A stretch of DNA of 33,374 nt from NCBI GenBank assembly GCA_043789035.1, contig JAYWIG010000295.1, positions 1 through 33,374 of the forward strand, given 5' to 3'. This stretch comes from JAYWIG01 sp043789035. GTDB lineage: Bacteria; Pseudomonadota; Gammaproteobacteria; Burkholderiales; Burkholderiaceae_E. The translations under genes and the position numbers were made by a program. A model generated the notes under the pieces. The model was not told the origin of the DNA and did not search any database. It saw only the letters and a program-made list of their open reading frames with translations. Shown here piece by piece: positions 1-8,576 of the stretch. Within the stretch, counting starts at the first letter, position 1; the number at the start of each line of letters is the position of its first letter.

Positions 1-441
1 TTACGCCACGTTGCCTATCGTGGTTCGGTACCAGGTGTGGCCGATGTAATTGGTGGGCAGATCGCCAGTATGTTTACGCCAGTAGGCGATTTCTTGCAGA
101 TGGCTAAAGCGGGCAAGCTGCGTATTTTGGCAACCACCGAAACTAAACGCACGCGATTTACACCGGATGTGCAAACCTTTACCGAAGCTGGTTTTCCGCA
201 AATTAACTGGAATGAATGGTTTGCTTTTTGGGCGCCCGCAAAAACACCGGCAAATATTATTGCTTCCACGTCGACGGCTATTCAAAAAGCCTTGGCCATG
301 CCTGACGTCGTTGAAGCATTAGGCAATTTTGGGCTAGTGTCTGAAGGTTCGTCAGGTGCCGATTTGGGCCGCGCGCTAAAAGTAGAAAGCGATCGCTGGG
401 GCCCGTTGGTAAAGCAAATCGGTTTTACCGCAGAATCTTAA
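1..441 (+). CDS. Bug-family tripartite tricarboxylate transporter receptor, C-terminal part
   Basis: The reading frame is open from base 1 and ends at TAA 439-441, so the 5' end lies outside the window and 146 residues are visible. The segment has the typical Bug/TctC second-lobe pattern: a YRGSVPGVADVIGGQIASMF stretch (the ligand-loop region of this fold), then AKAGKLRILA, a TRFTPDVQTFTEAGFP stretch and a C-terminal helical region. Known family role: periplasmic solute-binding receptors for carboxylates and related small acids, often present in great excess over the TctAB membrane subunits in Burkholderiales. No membrane subunit is visible downstream, because the next gene is convergent. Substrate cannot be told from sequence. 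Confidence 0.9.
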   Translation, partial: LRHVAYRGSVPGVADVIGGQIASMFTPVGDFLQMAKAGKLRILATTETKRTRFTPDVQTFTEAGFPQINWNEWFAFWAPAKTPANIIASTSTAIQKALAMPDVVEALGNFGLVSEGSSGADLGRALKVESDRWGPLVKQIGFTAES

Positions 442-1443
442 TCAAAGCTGCGTTTTGATCCATTGAACGAATGCTGCGGTGCTTGGTTTTCCAAGGGCTG
501 CATCCGAAACGACTAAATGGTAACGATGGGGTAATTCCGGTTCGCTACCTAATAGCTTCGCAAACGGCGTTACAAGTTCACCGCGTTCGAGGTACTGGTT
601 CACTAGTGGCTTTCTGCCAATCGCAAAGCCCAAGCCTGCCGCTGCAGCGCGAATCACTTGCTCGTAGTGGGTGAAACGAATAATTGTTTTGGGTTTGATA
701 TGGTTTGTATCTTCTGCCGCTAAACCGCTCAGCCACGCCTCTAAGCTTAGCCAAGGGAACAAGCCCTTGTAGTCTTCATAAGCTAACAATGTGTGTTGAT
801 TAATGGCGGATAGATTGCTCAAGGCATTCGCGCCTTTCATTAAATCCGGAGAGCACACCAAGGTTGAATGCTCAAAGCTGAGTGGCATCATGCGTTCGTC
901 TTCTTGTACTGCCGTGCCTCTCATTAGTCGAATGGCAATGTCGACGCCCGAGGCCTCAAGGTTCACAGCTTCGTCGCGAGCGTCGAGCAATACATCAATA
1001 CCGCCTAAGGCTTCCTTTAACTGGTTCAACCGCGGGACTAACCAAAGCGACGCGAGTGACGGTGTGGTTGAAATCGACAGCGTACTGCCGTGATTTCTAT
1101 CGATCCGCAGCAAAGTGGTTTCGACGTTTGCTAGGATTTCTTGCGCGCAGGAATAAAACGTTCGTCCTGCATCAGTAAGTTCTAACCGCCCACCAGAACC
1201 CGTTGCGCGCTTAAACAAACTATGCCCAACGGCTTCTTCAAGCGCCTTCACTTGTTTGCTAATCGCAGATTGCGTGAGTTGCAAATCAGCTGCTGCTTGG
1301 GTGAAGCTCAGGGTATTTGCCGCCGCGACAAAACCCGGTAAAGTGTCTAGCGGAAATCGGCTTAAGCCGATATTGAATTTTGATTTCGCGCTAATTGAAT
1401 TTACGTGCGAGCTCAACGATAGATAAGAATTTGGTTTCGGCAT
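442..1443 (-). CDS. LysR-family transcriptional regulator (GcvA-like)
   Basis: An N-terminal winged helix-turn-helix is clear: LPGFVAAANTLSFTQAAADL, then LTQSAISKQVKALEEAVGHSLF, followed by a LysR substrate-binding domain ending in AAFVQWIKTQL. The start is uncertain. ATG at 1443 is given here and gives 333 residues. ATG at 1461 and TTG at 1515 are in frame, and the TTG has a GAGGAG on the minus strand 11 bases upstream. All versions carry an unusually long N-terminal tail before the HTH. The stop TTA at 442 directly abuts the stop of the preceding convergent gene. It is divergent from the DUF2917-chrA pair, so control of that pair is a reasonable inference from LysR habit. The odd-centred palindrome ATTCCGCGCCGGAAT at 1460-1474 lies in the region between the alternative starts. 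Confidence 0.88.
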   Translation of the reverse strand: MPKPNSYLSLSSHVNSISAKSKFNIGLSRFPLDTLPGFVAAANTLSFTQAAADLQLTQSAISKQVKALEEAVGHSLFKRATGSGGRLELTDAGRTFYSCAQEILANVETTLLRIDRNHGSTLSISTTPSLASLWLVPRLNQLKEALGGIDVLLDARDEAVNLEASGVDIAIRLMRGTAVQEDERMMPLSFEHSTLVCSPDLMKGANALSNLSAINQHTLLAYEDYKGLFPWLSLEAWLSGLAAEDTNHIKPKTIIRFTHYEQVIRAAAAGLGFAIGRKPLVNQYLERGELVTPFAKLLGSEPELPHRYHLVVSDAALGKPSTAAFVQWIKTQL

Positions 1444-1532
1444 TTTGTCATTGTGCGACATTCCGCGCCGGAATCGAAGCCCAACTAAGTATCGTTGGAC
1501 GAAGACTGAGCTCAAATTTAGTCTTTCTCCTC

Positions 1533-1853
1533 ATGAAAATGATGATGCTTAAGGCTTTGCCTTCGGAACAAACGTTTGCTGCGAATGAGTGCGTAAGCCT
1601 TGGTTTAGCCGATGCGGTAGGTAAAAATGCTGATTGGAAGATCGTCGTGATTGAAGGTTGCGTCTGGCTTAGTTTTGAGTCGCCATCGGGCAAATACTCA
1701 GCAACCCCGCTGATCGATGTGGTACTTAGAGCAGGGCAAAGCTATCAGCTACCGGCATCGGCATTACAAAGGAGTGTTATCGTTTCAACCTTCGAACAAA
1801 GCTGCGTCCGTTTTCGTCGAAGCACTCAGCTAACATCAGGTAGTGTCGTGTAG
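1533..1853 (+). CDS. DUF2917-like small protein
   Basis: A 106-residue protein beginning at ATG 1533, with further in-frame ATGs at 1539-1545. The central region DWKIVVIEGCVWLSFESPSG followed by LIDVVLRAGQSYQLPASAL matches my recollection of the DUF2917 pattern: one short beta-rich repeat with a VWL motif and a late GQ turn, suggestive of a small cupin-like barrel. Function is unknown for the family. It ends 9 bases before the chrA start and so is probably co-transcribed with it. It is divergent from the LysR gene, an arrangement that suggests a LysR target. No clear Shine-Dalgarno precedes it on the plus strand, so the exact start is weakly supported. The assignment rests on remembered motif pattern only. 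Confidence 0.62.
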   Translation: MKMMMLKALPSEQTFAANECVSLGLADAVGKNADWKIVVIEGCVWLSFESPSGKYSATPLIDVVLRAGQSYQLPASALQRSVIVSTFEQSCVRFRRSTQLTSGSVV

Positions 1854-1862
1854 CATCGGGGT

Positions 1863-3191
1863 ATGGAACAAAGACCAGACAGTCCTTCTTTAGCAACCGC
1901 AACGCGATTTTGGTTTAAGCTGGGCTTGATTAGTTTCGGCGGCCCCGCAGGGCAAATAGCCATCATGCATCGCGAGTTAATTGAGCTAAAGAAATGGATT
2001 TCTGAAGGCCGATTCATGCATGCACTGAACTATTGCATGGTGCTGCCCGGCCCGGAAGCTCAACAGCTTGCTACCTATATCGGTTGGTTGATGCACGGCC
2101 GAGTGGGTGGTTTAATTGCCGGCGGGTTATTTGTATTGCCAGCATTCGTGCTTCTCCTAGCATTGAGTTATGTATACATGGTGTTTGGTCAAACTCCCGT
2201 GATTAGTGCTGCACTTTACGGCGTCAAAGCGGCCGTGCTGGGCCTTGTGGTGCTAGCAGCTTATCGACTAGGCTCCAAAGCATTGAAGTCGCCTTGGTTG
2301 TATGGCTTAGCCGCTTTAAGTTTTATTTCAGTTGCGATTTTTCATGTGCCTTTCCCCGCCGTGGTACTCGTGGCTATGTTCGCCGGATGGGGGCTGCACA
2401 AAGCTGGCCTGATTCAGACAAGCGGCGGGCATGGCACTGGAGGCAAGGCAAAGGTGGCTGAACATTATGTTTTGAACGACGATACGGCGACACCCTCGCA
2501 TGCATTGCATACCAAGAGTGGACTTGCGTTAGTGATTGTTGTCGGCCTTTTGCTTTGGCTAATACCTATGCTGCTTTTGCGATGGATATCTGGGCCGGAT
2601 GCGGTAGCAACACAAAGCGCATGGTTTTTCACCAAAGCGGCCCTTCTCACATTCGGTGGTGCGTATGCCGTTCTGCCGTATGTATATCAGGCGGCAGTTC
2701 AGCAATATGGATGGCTAACCGCGGGCCAAATGATGGATGGTTTAGCTTTGGGTGAAAGCACCCCAGGCCCATTAATTTTGGTTGTAACTTTTGTGGGATT
2801 TGTTGCTGGTTGGCAGGTGCCACCCAGTGGCGTGTCACCATTTATGAGTGCCTTAGTAGTGGCTACGGTGGTCACCTACTTTACATTCTTACCGTCGTTC
2901 GTATTCATATTTGCTGGTGGGCCTTGGGTCGAGTCGACACGCGGTAAGTTGGGCTTTACTGCGCCATTCACAGGCGTCACTGCGGCAGTGGTCGGAGTGA
3001 TTGCAAGCTTAGCGGTATTTTTTGCCCATCAAATCGTGCTTCAAGGCAAAGATGTTGCCTTTGCAAATATCGATTGGGTAGCACTTGCGATGGCAAGCGC
3101 CGCATTCATTGCGCTCTGGTATTTCAAACGCGGTGTGATTGAAGTTATCGTTGTGTGTGCTGGCTTAGGGCTTTTAATAAAGTTACCTTAA
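1863..3191 (+). CDS. chrA: Chromate transporter ChrA
   Basis: 442 residues with two homologous ChrA halves, the long-chain (CHR-LCHR) form of the family. The first half carries FKLGLISFGGPAGQIAIMHR near residues 19-38 and YCMVLPGPEAQQLATYIGW. The second carries LTFGGAYAVLPYVYQAAV and LALGESTPGPLILVVTFVGF. Each half is followed by several hydrophobic membrane segments, and a polar linker of about 30 residues (KAKVAEHYVLNDDTATPSH) joins them. Known role: inner-membrane efflux of chromate, giving chromate tolerance; some homologues have not been tested for this. It follows the DUF2917 gene by 9 bases. Its last nine bases overlap the end of the convergent acyl-CoA ligase gene. Confidence 0.93.
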   Translation: MEQRPDSPSLATATRFWFKLGLISFGGPAGQIAIMHRELIELKKWISEGRFMHALNYCMVLPGPEAQQLATYIGWLMHGRVGGLIAGGLFVLPAFVLLLALSYVYMVFGQTPVISAALYGVKAAVLGLVVLAAYRLGSKALKSPWLYGLAALSFISVAIFHVPFPAVVLVAMFAGWGLHKAGLIQTSGGHGTGGKAKVAEHYVLNDDTATPSHALHTKSGLALVIVVGLLLWLIPMLLLRWISGPDAVATQSAWFFTKAALLTFGGAYAVLPYVYQAAVQQYGWLTAGQMMDGLALGESTPGPLILVVTFVGFVAGWQVPPSGVSPFMSALVVATVVTYFTFLPSFVFIFAGGPWVESTRGKLGFTAPFTGVTAAVVGVIASLAVFFAHQIVLQGKDVAFANIDWVALAMASAAFIALWYFKRGVIEVIVVCAGLGLLIKLP

Positions 3192-4877
3192 CTCAGCTTC
3201 TTGCAGGCTTCGCCAATCGACTTTACCGGTGCCGCCTTTTGGTAGTGCTTCAACAAACTGCACGATGCGTGGCACTTTGTAAGCAGACATTTTCGTACGT
3301 GCCCATTCCATGATTTGCTCGCCATCTATTTTGTCTTTTGACTCGGGCTTTGGGACGATGACTGCTTTGACAGTTTCGCCGCGATGGAAATCTTTAGCAG
3401 CAATCACACAGGCTTCTTTAACATCAGGGTGCTGAAATAGAATTGCTTCGATCTCTGCCGGCCAGACTTTAAATCCCGCCGCATTAATCATTCGTTTAAT
3501 GCGATCTACAAAAAAGAAGTAGCCTTGTTCATCGCGATAACCTAAATCGCCTGTGCGGAAATACTGGTTGCCTTTGTACTCGAAAAATGCTTCAGCTGTT
3601 TTGTCGGGGTCATTCCAGTAGCCTTGAAATAGCTGCGGGCCTTTAACGACGATTTCGCCCACTTCACCGTATTTGATTGGCGTTAGGGTTTCCGGGTGCG
3701 CCACCCAAGCAACGGTGTCGTAAATCGGAATTCCAAGACACTGCTTTTTAGGCGCATCGGGTGGATTGATGTGTGTAGGCGCCATGGTTTCACTTAAGCC
3801 GTAACCTTCAATGTAATCAAGCCCAAGCTCATTAGAAAGTTTTGTGGCAATCGCCTCCGGCATCGCAGCACCGCCACCGCCTAAGCGGGTTAATGAGCTC
3901 AGGTCATGCCTATCAATTACAGGGTTGCTCAAGAAGTCGACCACCATGGTGGTAATAGCAGTCCAATGAGTAATTCGATGACGCTCTATAAGTCGAGCGG
4001 CAATACTTCTGTCCCAACGAGGCAGCAACACAATGGTGCCGCCAACATAAATTGGGCTGTTCATACTGCCTTGCATTCCAGTTACATGAAAAAAGGGTAA
4101 TGATGCTAAGCTGCGATTGTCGGTACTACCGCTATTCCATTGAGAATTTGCAACGATGTTGAACATCACACTTCTGTGTGTATGCATGCAGCCTTTGGGT
4201 TTGCCTGTCGTGCCCGACGTATAAGGCATTACCGCTAGGTCGCCCACGGTTGCAGTGACTGGCGCTGTCGGCCTATCTAAGGCAATTGCATCGGACCAGT
4301 TGATTACGCCTTGATTTAAATACTCTTGCTCAACGGGCTTCGCTTTAGTTGCAAAAACTTCCGGTATGGCGAGGTCGGTAGGGCGGTTTAAATAATCGCT
4401 ATACGCAGCTATGATTAGGTGCTTAATCGGTTTACCCGCACCTACGAGTGGCAGGGCTTGCGGAGCTAATTCTTGCGCGGTAATGACGGTACTAATGTCC
4501 GCATCATCGATGTAATGATGGAGCTCATCCGTAAGGTTCATCGGGTTGACCGGCACGACCACCGCGTTGGCTCGCAAAATTGCATAGTAGGCAATAATGA
4601 ATTGCATACTATTTTGAATGTTCAAGAGTACTCGGTCGCCATGTTTAACTTTGCAATCATTTTGCAAATAACCTGCAAGCGCTAGTACTTCTTTCAGAGT
4701 CTGGGCGTATGTGAGTGTCGAGCCGTAACATAACATACATGCTCTACTCGGAAAGCGATTTGCCGAGACCTCGAGGTTATAGAAAACATTTGTTTCAGGA
4801 ACGATTAAATGCATTGATTGGCCCTTAGGCCAAAGATTTTTTAAGTGACTATTATTAGCGAGTTCTGAATTACCCAT
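3183..4877 (-). CDS. Long-chain fatty-acid-CoA ligase (AMP-forming)
   Basis: 564 residues, full length for the ANL adenylating superfamily. Visible motifs in order are MPYTSGTTGKPKGCMHTH (phosphate-binding loop), GYGLSETMAPTH (A5 region), YFRTGDLGYRDEQGYFFFVD (A7/A8 with the ATP-ribose aspartate), RIKRMINAAGFKVWPAEIE (hinge) and PKGGTGKVDW near the end with the catalytic lysine. Reaction: carboxylate + ATP + CoA to acyl-CoA + AMP + PPi. The hydrophobic acyl-binding middle and family resemblance favour long-chain acids, but specificity is inferred. The start at 4877 has AGAGG upstream; Met22 is a possible later start. No beta-oxidation genes are adjacent. Confidence 0.88.
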   Translation of the reverse strand: MGNSELANNSHLKNLWPKGQSMHLIVPETNVFYNLEVSANRFPSRACMLCYGSTLTYAQTLKEVLALAGYLQNDCKVKHGDRVLLNIQNSMQFIIAYYAILRANAVVVPVNPMNLTDELHHYIDDADISTVITAQELAPQALPLVGAGKPIKHLIIAAYSDYLNRPTDLAIPEVFATKAKPVEQEYLNQGVINWSDAIALDRPTAPVTATVGDLAVMPYTSGTTGKPKGCMHTHRSVMFNIVANSQWNSGSTDNRSLASLPFFHVTGMQGSMNSPIYVGGTIVLLPRWDRSIAARLIERHRITHWTAITTMVVDFLSNPVIDRHDLSSLTRLGGGGAAMPEAIATKLSNELGLDYIEGYGLSETMAPTHINPPDAPKKQCLGIPIYDTVAWVAHPETLTPIKYGEVGEIVVKGPQLFQGYWNDPDKTAEAFFEYKGNQYFRTGDLGYRDEQGYFFFVDRIKRMINAAGFKVWPAEIEAILFQHPDVKEACVIAAKDFHRGETVKAVIVPKPESKDKIDGEQIMEWARTKMSAYKVPRIVQFVEALPKGGTGKVDWRSLQEAELR

Positions 4878-4952
4878 TGACGTTTTTACCTCTGAACTAA
4901 TCGAAGAAATACTGACGAATGTCGTGTAACCTCAGCATGAGCTTTTTCATGT

Positions 4953-5504
4953 TTAGTTGTTCTTTGCAGCACAATCTTTTGCCATCCATTTCCCAGACTG
5001 CAAAACTCGCACGCTAGCTTTAGTCGCCGGTGTTTTAGGATTTTTTTGTTCTGTTTCACTTGATTTATTTTTCGCGGTTCGATCAGATTCCATCCAGCCT
5101 TTATAACTCTCTTTGTTGGGATAGGTCAGTTCACCTCGGCCCCAGCTTCCATTAGGGCACTGAAAAGTGATCTTTGTTACGTTGCCCTTCCATGTTTGCT
5201 TGAAATCGCAATCTGGACGATTCCGTGTTGTTATACCTCGCGCAATCATGTCAGGTGTTATGCACACCCGACGAACCAATGAATCGCCACGAATCGAAAC
5301 GCCAGCGACTTGCTCCATGGACTGGCGCTTTTCGGGCGTTGTACTCTTGATGCGTTCGCTAATACTTGGGCCGCTGGCGGTGACTTCCCACAATCCTGGG
5401 CGCACAGGAATATCGTCAGCCGCTTTGAGCTTAAAGGGCAATATCAGAACCAATAGTGCGAGTAGCCATGAAGCAACCAGAGTTGGTTTTAACGAGGTTT
5501 GCAT
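4953..5504 (-). CDS. DUF3617-type secreted protein
   Basis: 183 residues with a clear signal peptide: a charged start, then LVASWLLALLVLILPF, with cleavage likely after LKA. The mature part begins with RPGLWEVTASG, the signature opening of DUF3617 proteins, and has paired cysteines (RRVCITPDM, RPDCDFKQTW, TFQCPNGSWG, AKDCAAKNN) consistent with periplasmic disulfides. A basic, polar stretch around residues 140-165 (KNKSSETEQKNPKTPATK) looks like an insertion or linker compared with the compact members I recall. Function of the family is unknown. It is divergent from the PBP4 gene, so the space from 5505 to 5599 must hold promoters for both. Confidence 0.75.
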   Translation of the reverse strand: MQTSLKPTLVASWLLALLVLILPFKLKAADDIPVRPGLWEVTASGPSISERIKSTTPEKRQSMEQVAGVSIRGDSLVRRVCITPDMIARGITTRNRPDCDFKQTWKGNVTKITFQCPNGSWGRGELTYPNKESYKGWMESDRTAKNKSSETEQKNPKTPATKASVRVLQSGKWMAKDCAAKNN

Positions 5505-5599
5505 AGTGGTTTATTCCGTTGCGGTCATTTGAAAGTCGCCGTTTCAGCATCATAATGTGTTTTGCGGTAGGTAAAGTGCCGCGTGAAATAATTAAGGTT

Positions 5600-7030
5600 A
5601 TGAATAAAATGTTTTCGTTGCGGTTTATCCTCGGCTTGGCGCTAAGTTTCTCGGCGCTAATGTCGTGCTCGGTATTGGCGCAAGTGAATCCCATTTCTGC
5701 CACACTCAAAAATGCTGGGTTAGGTGCTGACGAAGTGGGCATTTATGTCGTTCCGCTAAATGCGAAAACACCGCTTTTAAGTATAGGTGCAGAAAAGTCT
5801 TTTAATCCGGCTTCAACAATGAAGCTTGTTACAACCTACGCCGCCCTGTCACTTCTCGGCGCCGATTTCAAATGGAAAACATCGGTGTATGCGCGCGGGC
5901 AAATTACCGGTGATGTGCTAGAAGGTGACTTAATAATTCGTGGCTCAGGTGACCCAAAGTTTGTTATAGAAGATTTGGTTGAGTTAGTTGCTGCTTTGCG
6001 TAAAGCGGGTTTGCGGGAAATTCGTGGAGACCTAATACTCGACGATGGCTACTTTGACATTGGCGATGGCAGTGTTGATGCAATTGATGGCGACCCCTCT
6101 CAACCCTACAACGTCAAGCCGTCGGCCTCATTAATGAACTTTAAGGCCACTAAGTTCATTGTTACCCCTGGTGCTGACCCTTTCATTACTACCGACCCGC
6201 CTTTAGCCGATGTGCCTTTTATTAATGAGGTAAAAGTAGCAAAAGGTGCCTGTCGGTTTGGTGCCTCAAGCCTCACCATTCGAGATGCCGGCAGCGAAGT
6301 TGCACCTGCTATTCGCTTAAGTGGCCAGGTCTCTGCAGGATGCGGACAGACATCGACTTTTGCCGCGACCTTAAATCATAGGCAGTTTGCCCATGGATTT
6401 TTTAAAGCGGCTTGGCAAGCTGCAGGTGGTGTATTCAAAGGGAAAACGAGATTCGAGAAAAATGTCGCTAGCCCCAAGAATTTGCCTCTCACTGTTTGGG
6501 TGTCTCCTAGAAATTTGGGTGAAGTTACCCGTGACATTAATAAGTTCAGCAACAACGTCATGACTCGGCAAGTATTGCTGACAACCTCTGCGGAAGTATT
6601 GAAGTTACCTGCAACCTTAGAGCGCGCAAGGCGAACTATCAGTACTTGGCTAGATCGACAAGGACTAAATTTTCCAGAGCTTGTAATTGACAATGGCTCT
6701 GGTTTGTCGCGATCAGAACGCATCAGTGCTCAAAACCTTGCCCGACTATTGCAGAGCATTGCCGCAAGTCCTTATGCGGATTTGATTCGCGAATCATTGC
6801 CGACGGTAGGGCAGGACGGAACGATGGCACGAAGATTAGTCAATGAACCAATTGCCGGGCGCGCTTGGATAAAGACTGGTAGCTTAAATGACGTGCGTAG
6901 CATTGCTGGCTATGTTGATGCGGCTAGCGGTACGCGCTATGCGGTTGTCATGCTTGTGAATGGGCCGCGTGCAGAGTCCTCTCAGCCAGCCCAAGATGCG
7001 TTGTTGCGTTGGATCTATTCGAACGGTTGA
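5600..7030 (+). CDS. dacB: D-alanyl-D-alanine carboxypeptidase/endopeptidase, PBP4 type (peptidase S13)
   Basis: From ATG 5600, preceded by AAGG, the protein has 476 residues and begins with a signal peptide (FILGLALSFSALMSCSVLAQ). The frame stays open upstream to 5519, but that extension would bury the signal peptide. The three penicillin-binding motifs are present: S-T-M-K within NPASTMKLVTTY (about residues 72-75), S-N-N within INKFSNNVMTRQ (about 317) and K-T-G within AWIKTGSLNDVR (about 425). The large insert between the first two motifs is typical of class C PBP4 enzymes. Known role: periplasmic trimming of pentapeptides and cleavage of D-Ala-mDAP cross-links. Confidence 0.93.
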   Translation: MNKMFSLRFILGLALSFSALMSCSVLAQVNPISATLKNAGLGADEVGIYVVPLNAKTPLLSIGAEKSFNPASTMKLVTTYAALSLLGADFKWKTSVYARGQITGDVLEGDLIIRGSGDPKFVIEDLVELVAALRKAGLREIRGDLILDDGYFDIGDGSVDAIDGDPSQPYNVKPSASLMNFKATKFIVTPGADPFITTDPPLADVPFINEVKVAKGACRFGASSLTIRDAGSEVAPAIRLSGQVSAGCGQTSTFAATLNHRQFAHGFFKAAWQAAGGVFKGKTRFEKNVASPKNLPLTVWVSPRNLGEVTRDINKFSNNVMTRQVLLTTSAEVLKLPATLERARRTISTWLDRQGLNFPELVIDNGSGLSRSERISAQNLARLLQSIAASPYADLIRESLPTVGQDGTMARRLVNEPIAGRAWIKTGSLNDVRSIAGYVDAASGTRYAVVMLVNGPRAESSQPAQDALLRWIYSNG

Positions 7031-7186
7031 TGCGTTGTTGAAAGTTGATTGATGAAGGGTTGAAATATTTCGACTAACGACCAAAGATGTGACCTATTTA
7101 ACCTGTTTTAGCAGCATTTACGCTACGGTTAGTGTTTGGGTTCTATCAAATACCCTGCCGCTAGTACCCCAAAATACTGCTTTGAT

Positions 7187-7215
7187 TTGACCTAGCTCCC
7201 TCATCTGCCTATACT
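7187..7215 (+). promoter_or_regulatory. Sigma-70 type promoter for the transglycosylase gene
   Basis: TTGACC at 7187-7192 and TATACT at 7210-7215 are separated by exactly 17 bases. Transcription would begin near 7222 and leave a leader of about 70 bases before the ATG at 7294. It is the best promoter match I saw in the window. Confidence 0.65.
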
Positions 7216-7263
7216 TCGCAAAGTTTTCACACATGTGGCTCGTTATCAGGGGCCCTACCCAAA

Positions 7264-7279
7264 GCAAAGATTCCTTTGC
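7264..7279 (+). promoter_or_regulatory. Leader hairpin just before the ribosome binding site
   Basis: GCAAAG at 7264-7269 and CTTTGC at 7274-7279 form a 6 bp stem with an ATTC loop. It ends one base before TAGGAGT, the ribosome binding site of the transglycosylase gene. It is not followed by a T run, so it is not a terminator. A role in mRNA stability or translation is possible but unproven. Confidence 0.4.
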
Positions 7280-7293
7280 GTAGGAGTTAGTTC

Positions 7294-8187
7294 ATGGATA
7301 AGCAGGAAAGAGTGGGGAAGGTTTTTAACTTCCTCGTGCGCCTATTTGGCGCGAGTCGTTACACAAAACGCCAATTACCAATCTTCGGATTAACCGGTAT
7401 CTTAGCTGTAGGTTTTGGTCTAGGGCTTGAAAATACGACAGAGATGATTGTTAGCACTGCTAGCGATGTACGTATGGCCGCGTCTTTTGCTGCAGAAAGC
7501 GCGGGTGCTGTTGGGCTTGCCGAAACGCTTGCACCAGAGGCCAGTGCTCGCAAGTCTGAGTTGAAGCTAACTAGAGAGCAGCAAAATGTAGTGAAGTTCA
7601 TAGTAGCTCGGTACAGTGTATCTGTGGAGGCAGCTAGGGTGTATGTTGATTTGGCCTATAAATCGGCAAAACAATACAAGCTAGACCCACACCTGCTACT
7701 CGCGGTTATGTCAATCGAATCGAGCTTTATTCCCAGTGCGCAAAGCCACGCGGGGGCTCAGGGTTTGATGCAAGTTTTAACGAAAGTGCATAGAGAGAAA
7801 TTCGTTCCATATGGCGGCGTGAATGCTGCTTATGATCCGGAGTCCAACATCAAAGTTGGTTCTCAAATTTTGCGCGATTATCTAGTGCGCAACGGCAATG
7901 AAGCCGGGGCATTGAAATCTTACGTTGGCGCCGCACTCATGGATACTGACGGAGGCTATGGCTATAAGGTTTTATCTCAAAAGGCGCGCATTCAAGCCGC
8001 AGCTCAAGGTAAGCCAATTCCGGCGAACCCAGTGGTGAACATGCCAATTTTGGCGGTTTCTGGCCAAATGCAAAGGGCTGTGCAAAATTCGGAGTCTGGC
8101 CAAGGCTCGGCGCTGACTGAGGTAGCGACTGAAGAAGCTTCGAAACCAATTGAAGCTACTGCTGTCGATAAAGCAACCGATATTTAA
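7294..8187 (+). CDS. Lytic transglycosylase, SLT-domain protein
   Basis: 297 residues. A single hydrophobic segment at about 28-45 (LPIFGLTGILAVGFGLGL) suggests an inner-membrane anchor or uncleaved signal. The SLT domain spans about residues 125-255: HLLLAVMSIESSFIPSAQSH contains the presumed catalytic Glu142, followed by GAQGLMQVLTKVH and the YDPESNIKVGSQILRDY helix. An AGALKSYVGAALMDTDGGYG stretch sits where other members have a YNaGp-type motif. The C-terminal 60 residues are low-complexity and Ala/Glu-rich. Known role: cleaves peptidoglycan to 1,6-anhydro products. The start at 7294 is set by TAGGAGT nine bases upstream. dgkA follows after 11 bases. Confidence 0.87.
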   Translation: MDKQERVGKVFNFLVRLFGASRYTKRQLPIFGLTGILAVGFGLGLENTTEMIVSTASDVRMAASFAAESAGAVGLAETLAPEASARKSELKLTREQQNVVKFIVARYSVSVEAARVYVDLAYKSAKQYKLDPHLLLAVMSIESSFIPSAQSHAGAQGLMQVLTKVHREKFVPYGGVNAAYDPESNIKVGSQILRDYLVRNGNEAGALKSYVGAALMDTDGGYGYKVLSQKARIQAAAQGKPIPANPVVNMPILAVSGQMQRAVQNSESGQGSALTEVATEEASKPIEATAVDKATDI

Positions 8188-8198
8188 GATCGGTTTAT

Positions 8199-8576
8199 TT
8201 GAAGTCCACAAAAGCGAATCTCGGCCGGCTTCTTCCTGCGCTAAAGTACTCGTGGAGCGGGTTTTCCAAAGCATATAAAACCGAAGCTGCGTTTCGGCAA
8301 GAGTTTGTGCTCAGCGTAGTCTTGTTTATCGTCAGTTGGCTATTGCCGGTAACGGCTTATGAGCGTCTAGCGCTCATCTCAGTGCTCATTATAGTTATCA
8401 TCGTTGAGTTGCTTAATACGGGTATCGAAGCCGCTGTAGATCGTGTGTCCGATGAGTTTCATGCTTTATCGGGCTACGCAAAAGACGTCGCGAGTGCAGC
8501 GGTTTTTTCTTCGCTGGTGCTGTGTATGGCCACATGGGGAACGGTTCTATGGGTTTGCTTTTCTCGGTTGGCTTAG
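8199..8576 (+). CDS. dgkA: Diacylglycerol kinase DgkA
   Basis: 125 residues from a TTG start at 8199, close to the E. coli DgkA length. Conserved active-site features are visible: TEAAFRQE (Glu29), then VELLNTGIEAAVDR with Glu70, Asn73 and Glu77, and GYAKDVASAAV. Three hydrophobic helices surround them. Reaction: diacylglycerol + ATP to phosphatidic acid, recycling lipid in the inner membrane. It follows the transglycosylase gene by 11 bases and is probably co-transcribed with it. The TTG start has only a weak ribosome binding site. The TAG stop at 8574-8576 overlaps the first bases of the palindromic element that begins at 8575. Confidence 0.92.
   Translation: MKSTKANLGRLLPALKYSWSGFSKAYKTEAAFRQEFVLSVVLFIVSWLLPVTAYERLALISVLIIVIIVELLNTGIEAAVDRVSDEFHALSGYAKDVASAAVFSSLVLCMATWGTVLWVCFSRLA

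Noticed and set aside
3183..3191. Nine-base overlap of convergent chrA and acyl-CoA ligase ends as a sign of a frameshift.
   Set aside because: Both proteins have family-typical C-termini, so the overlap looks natural.
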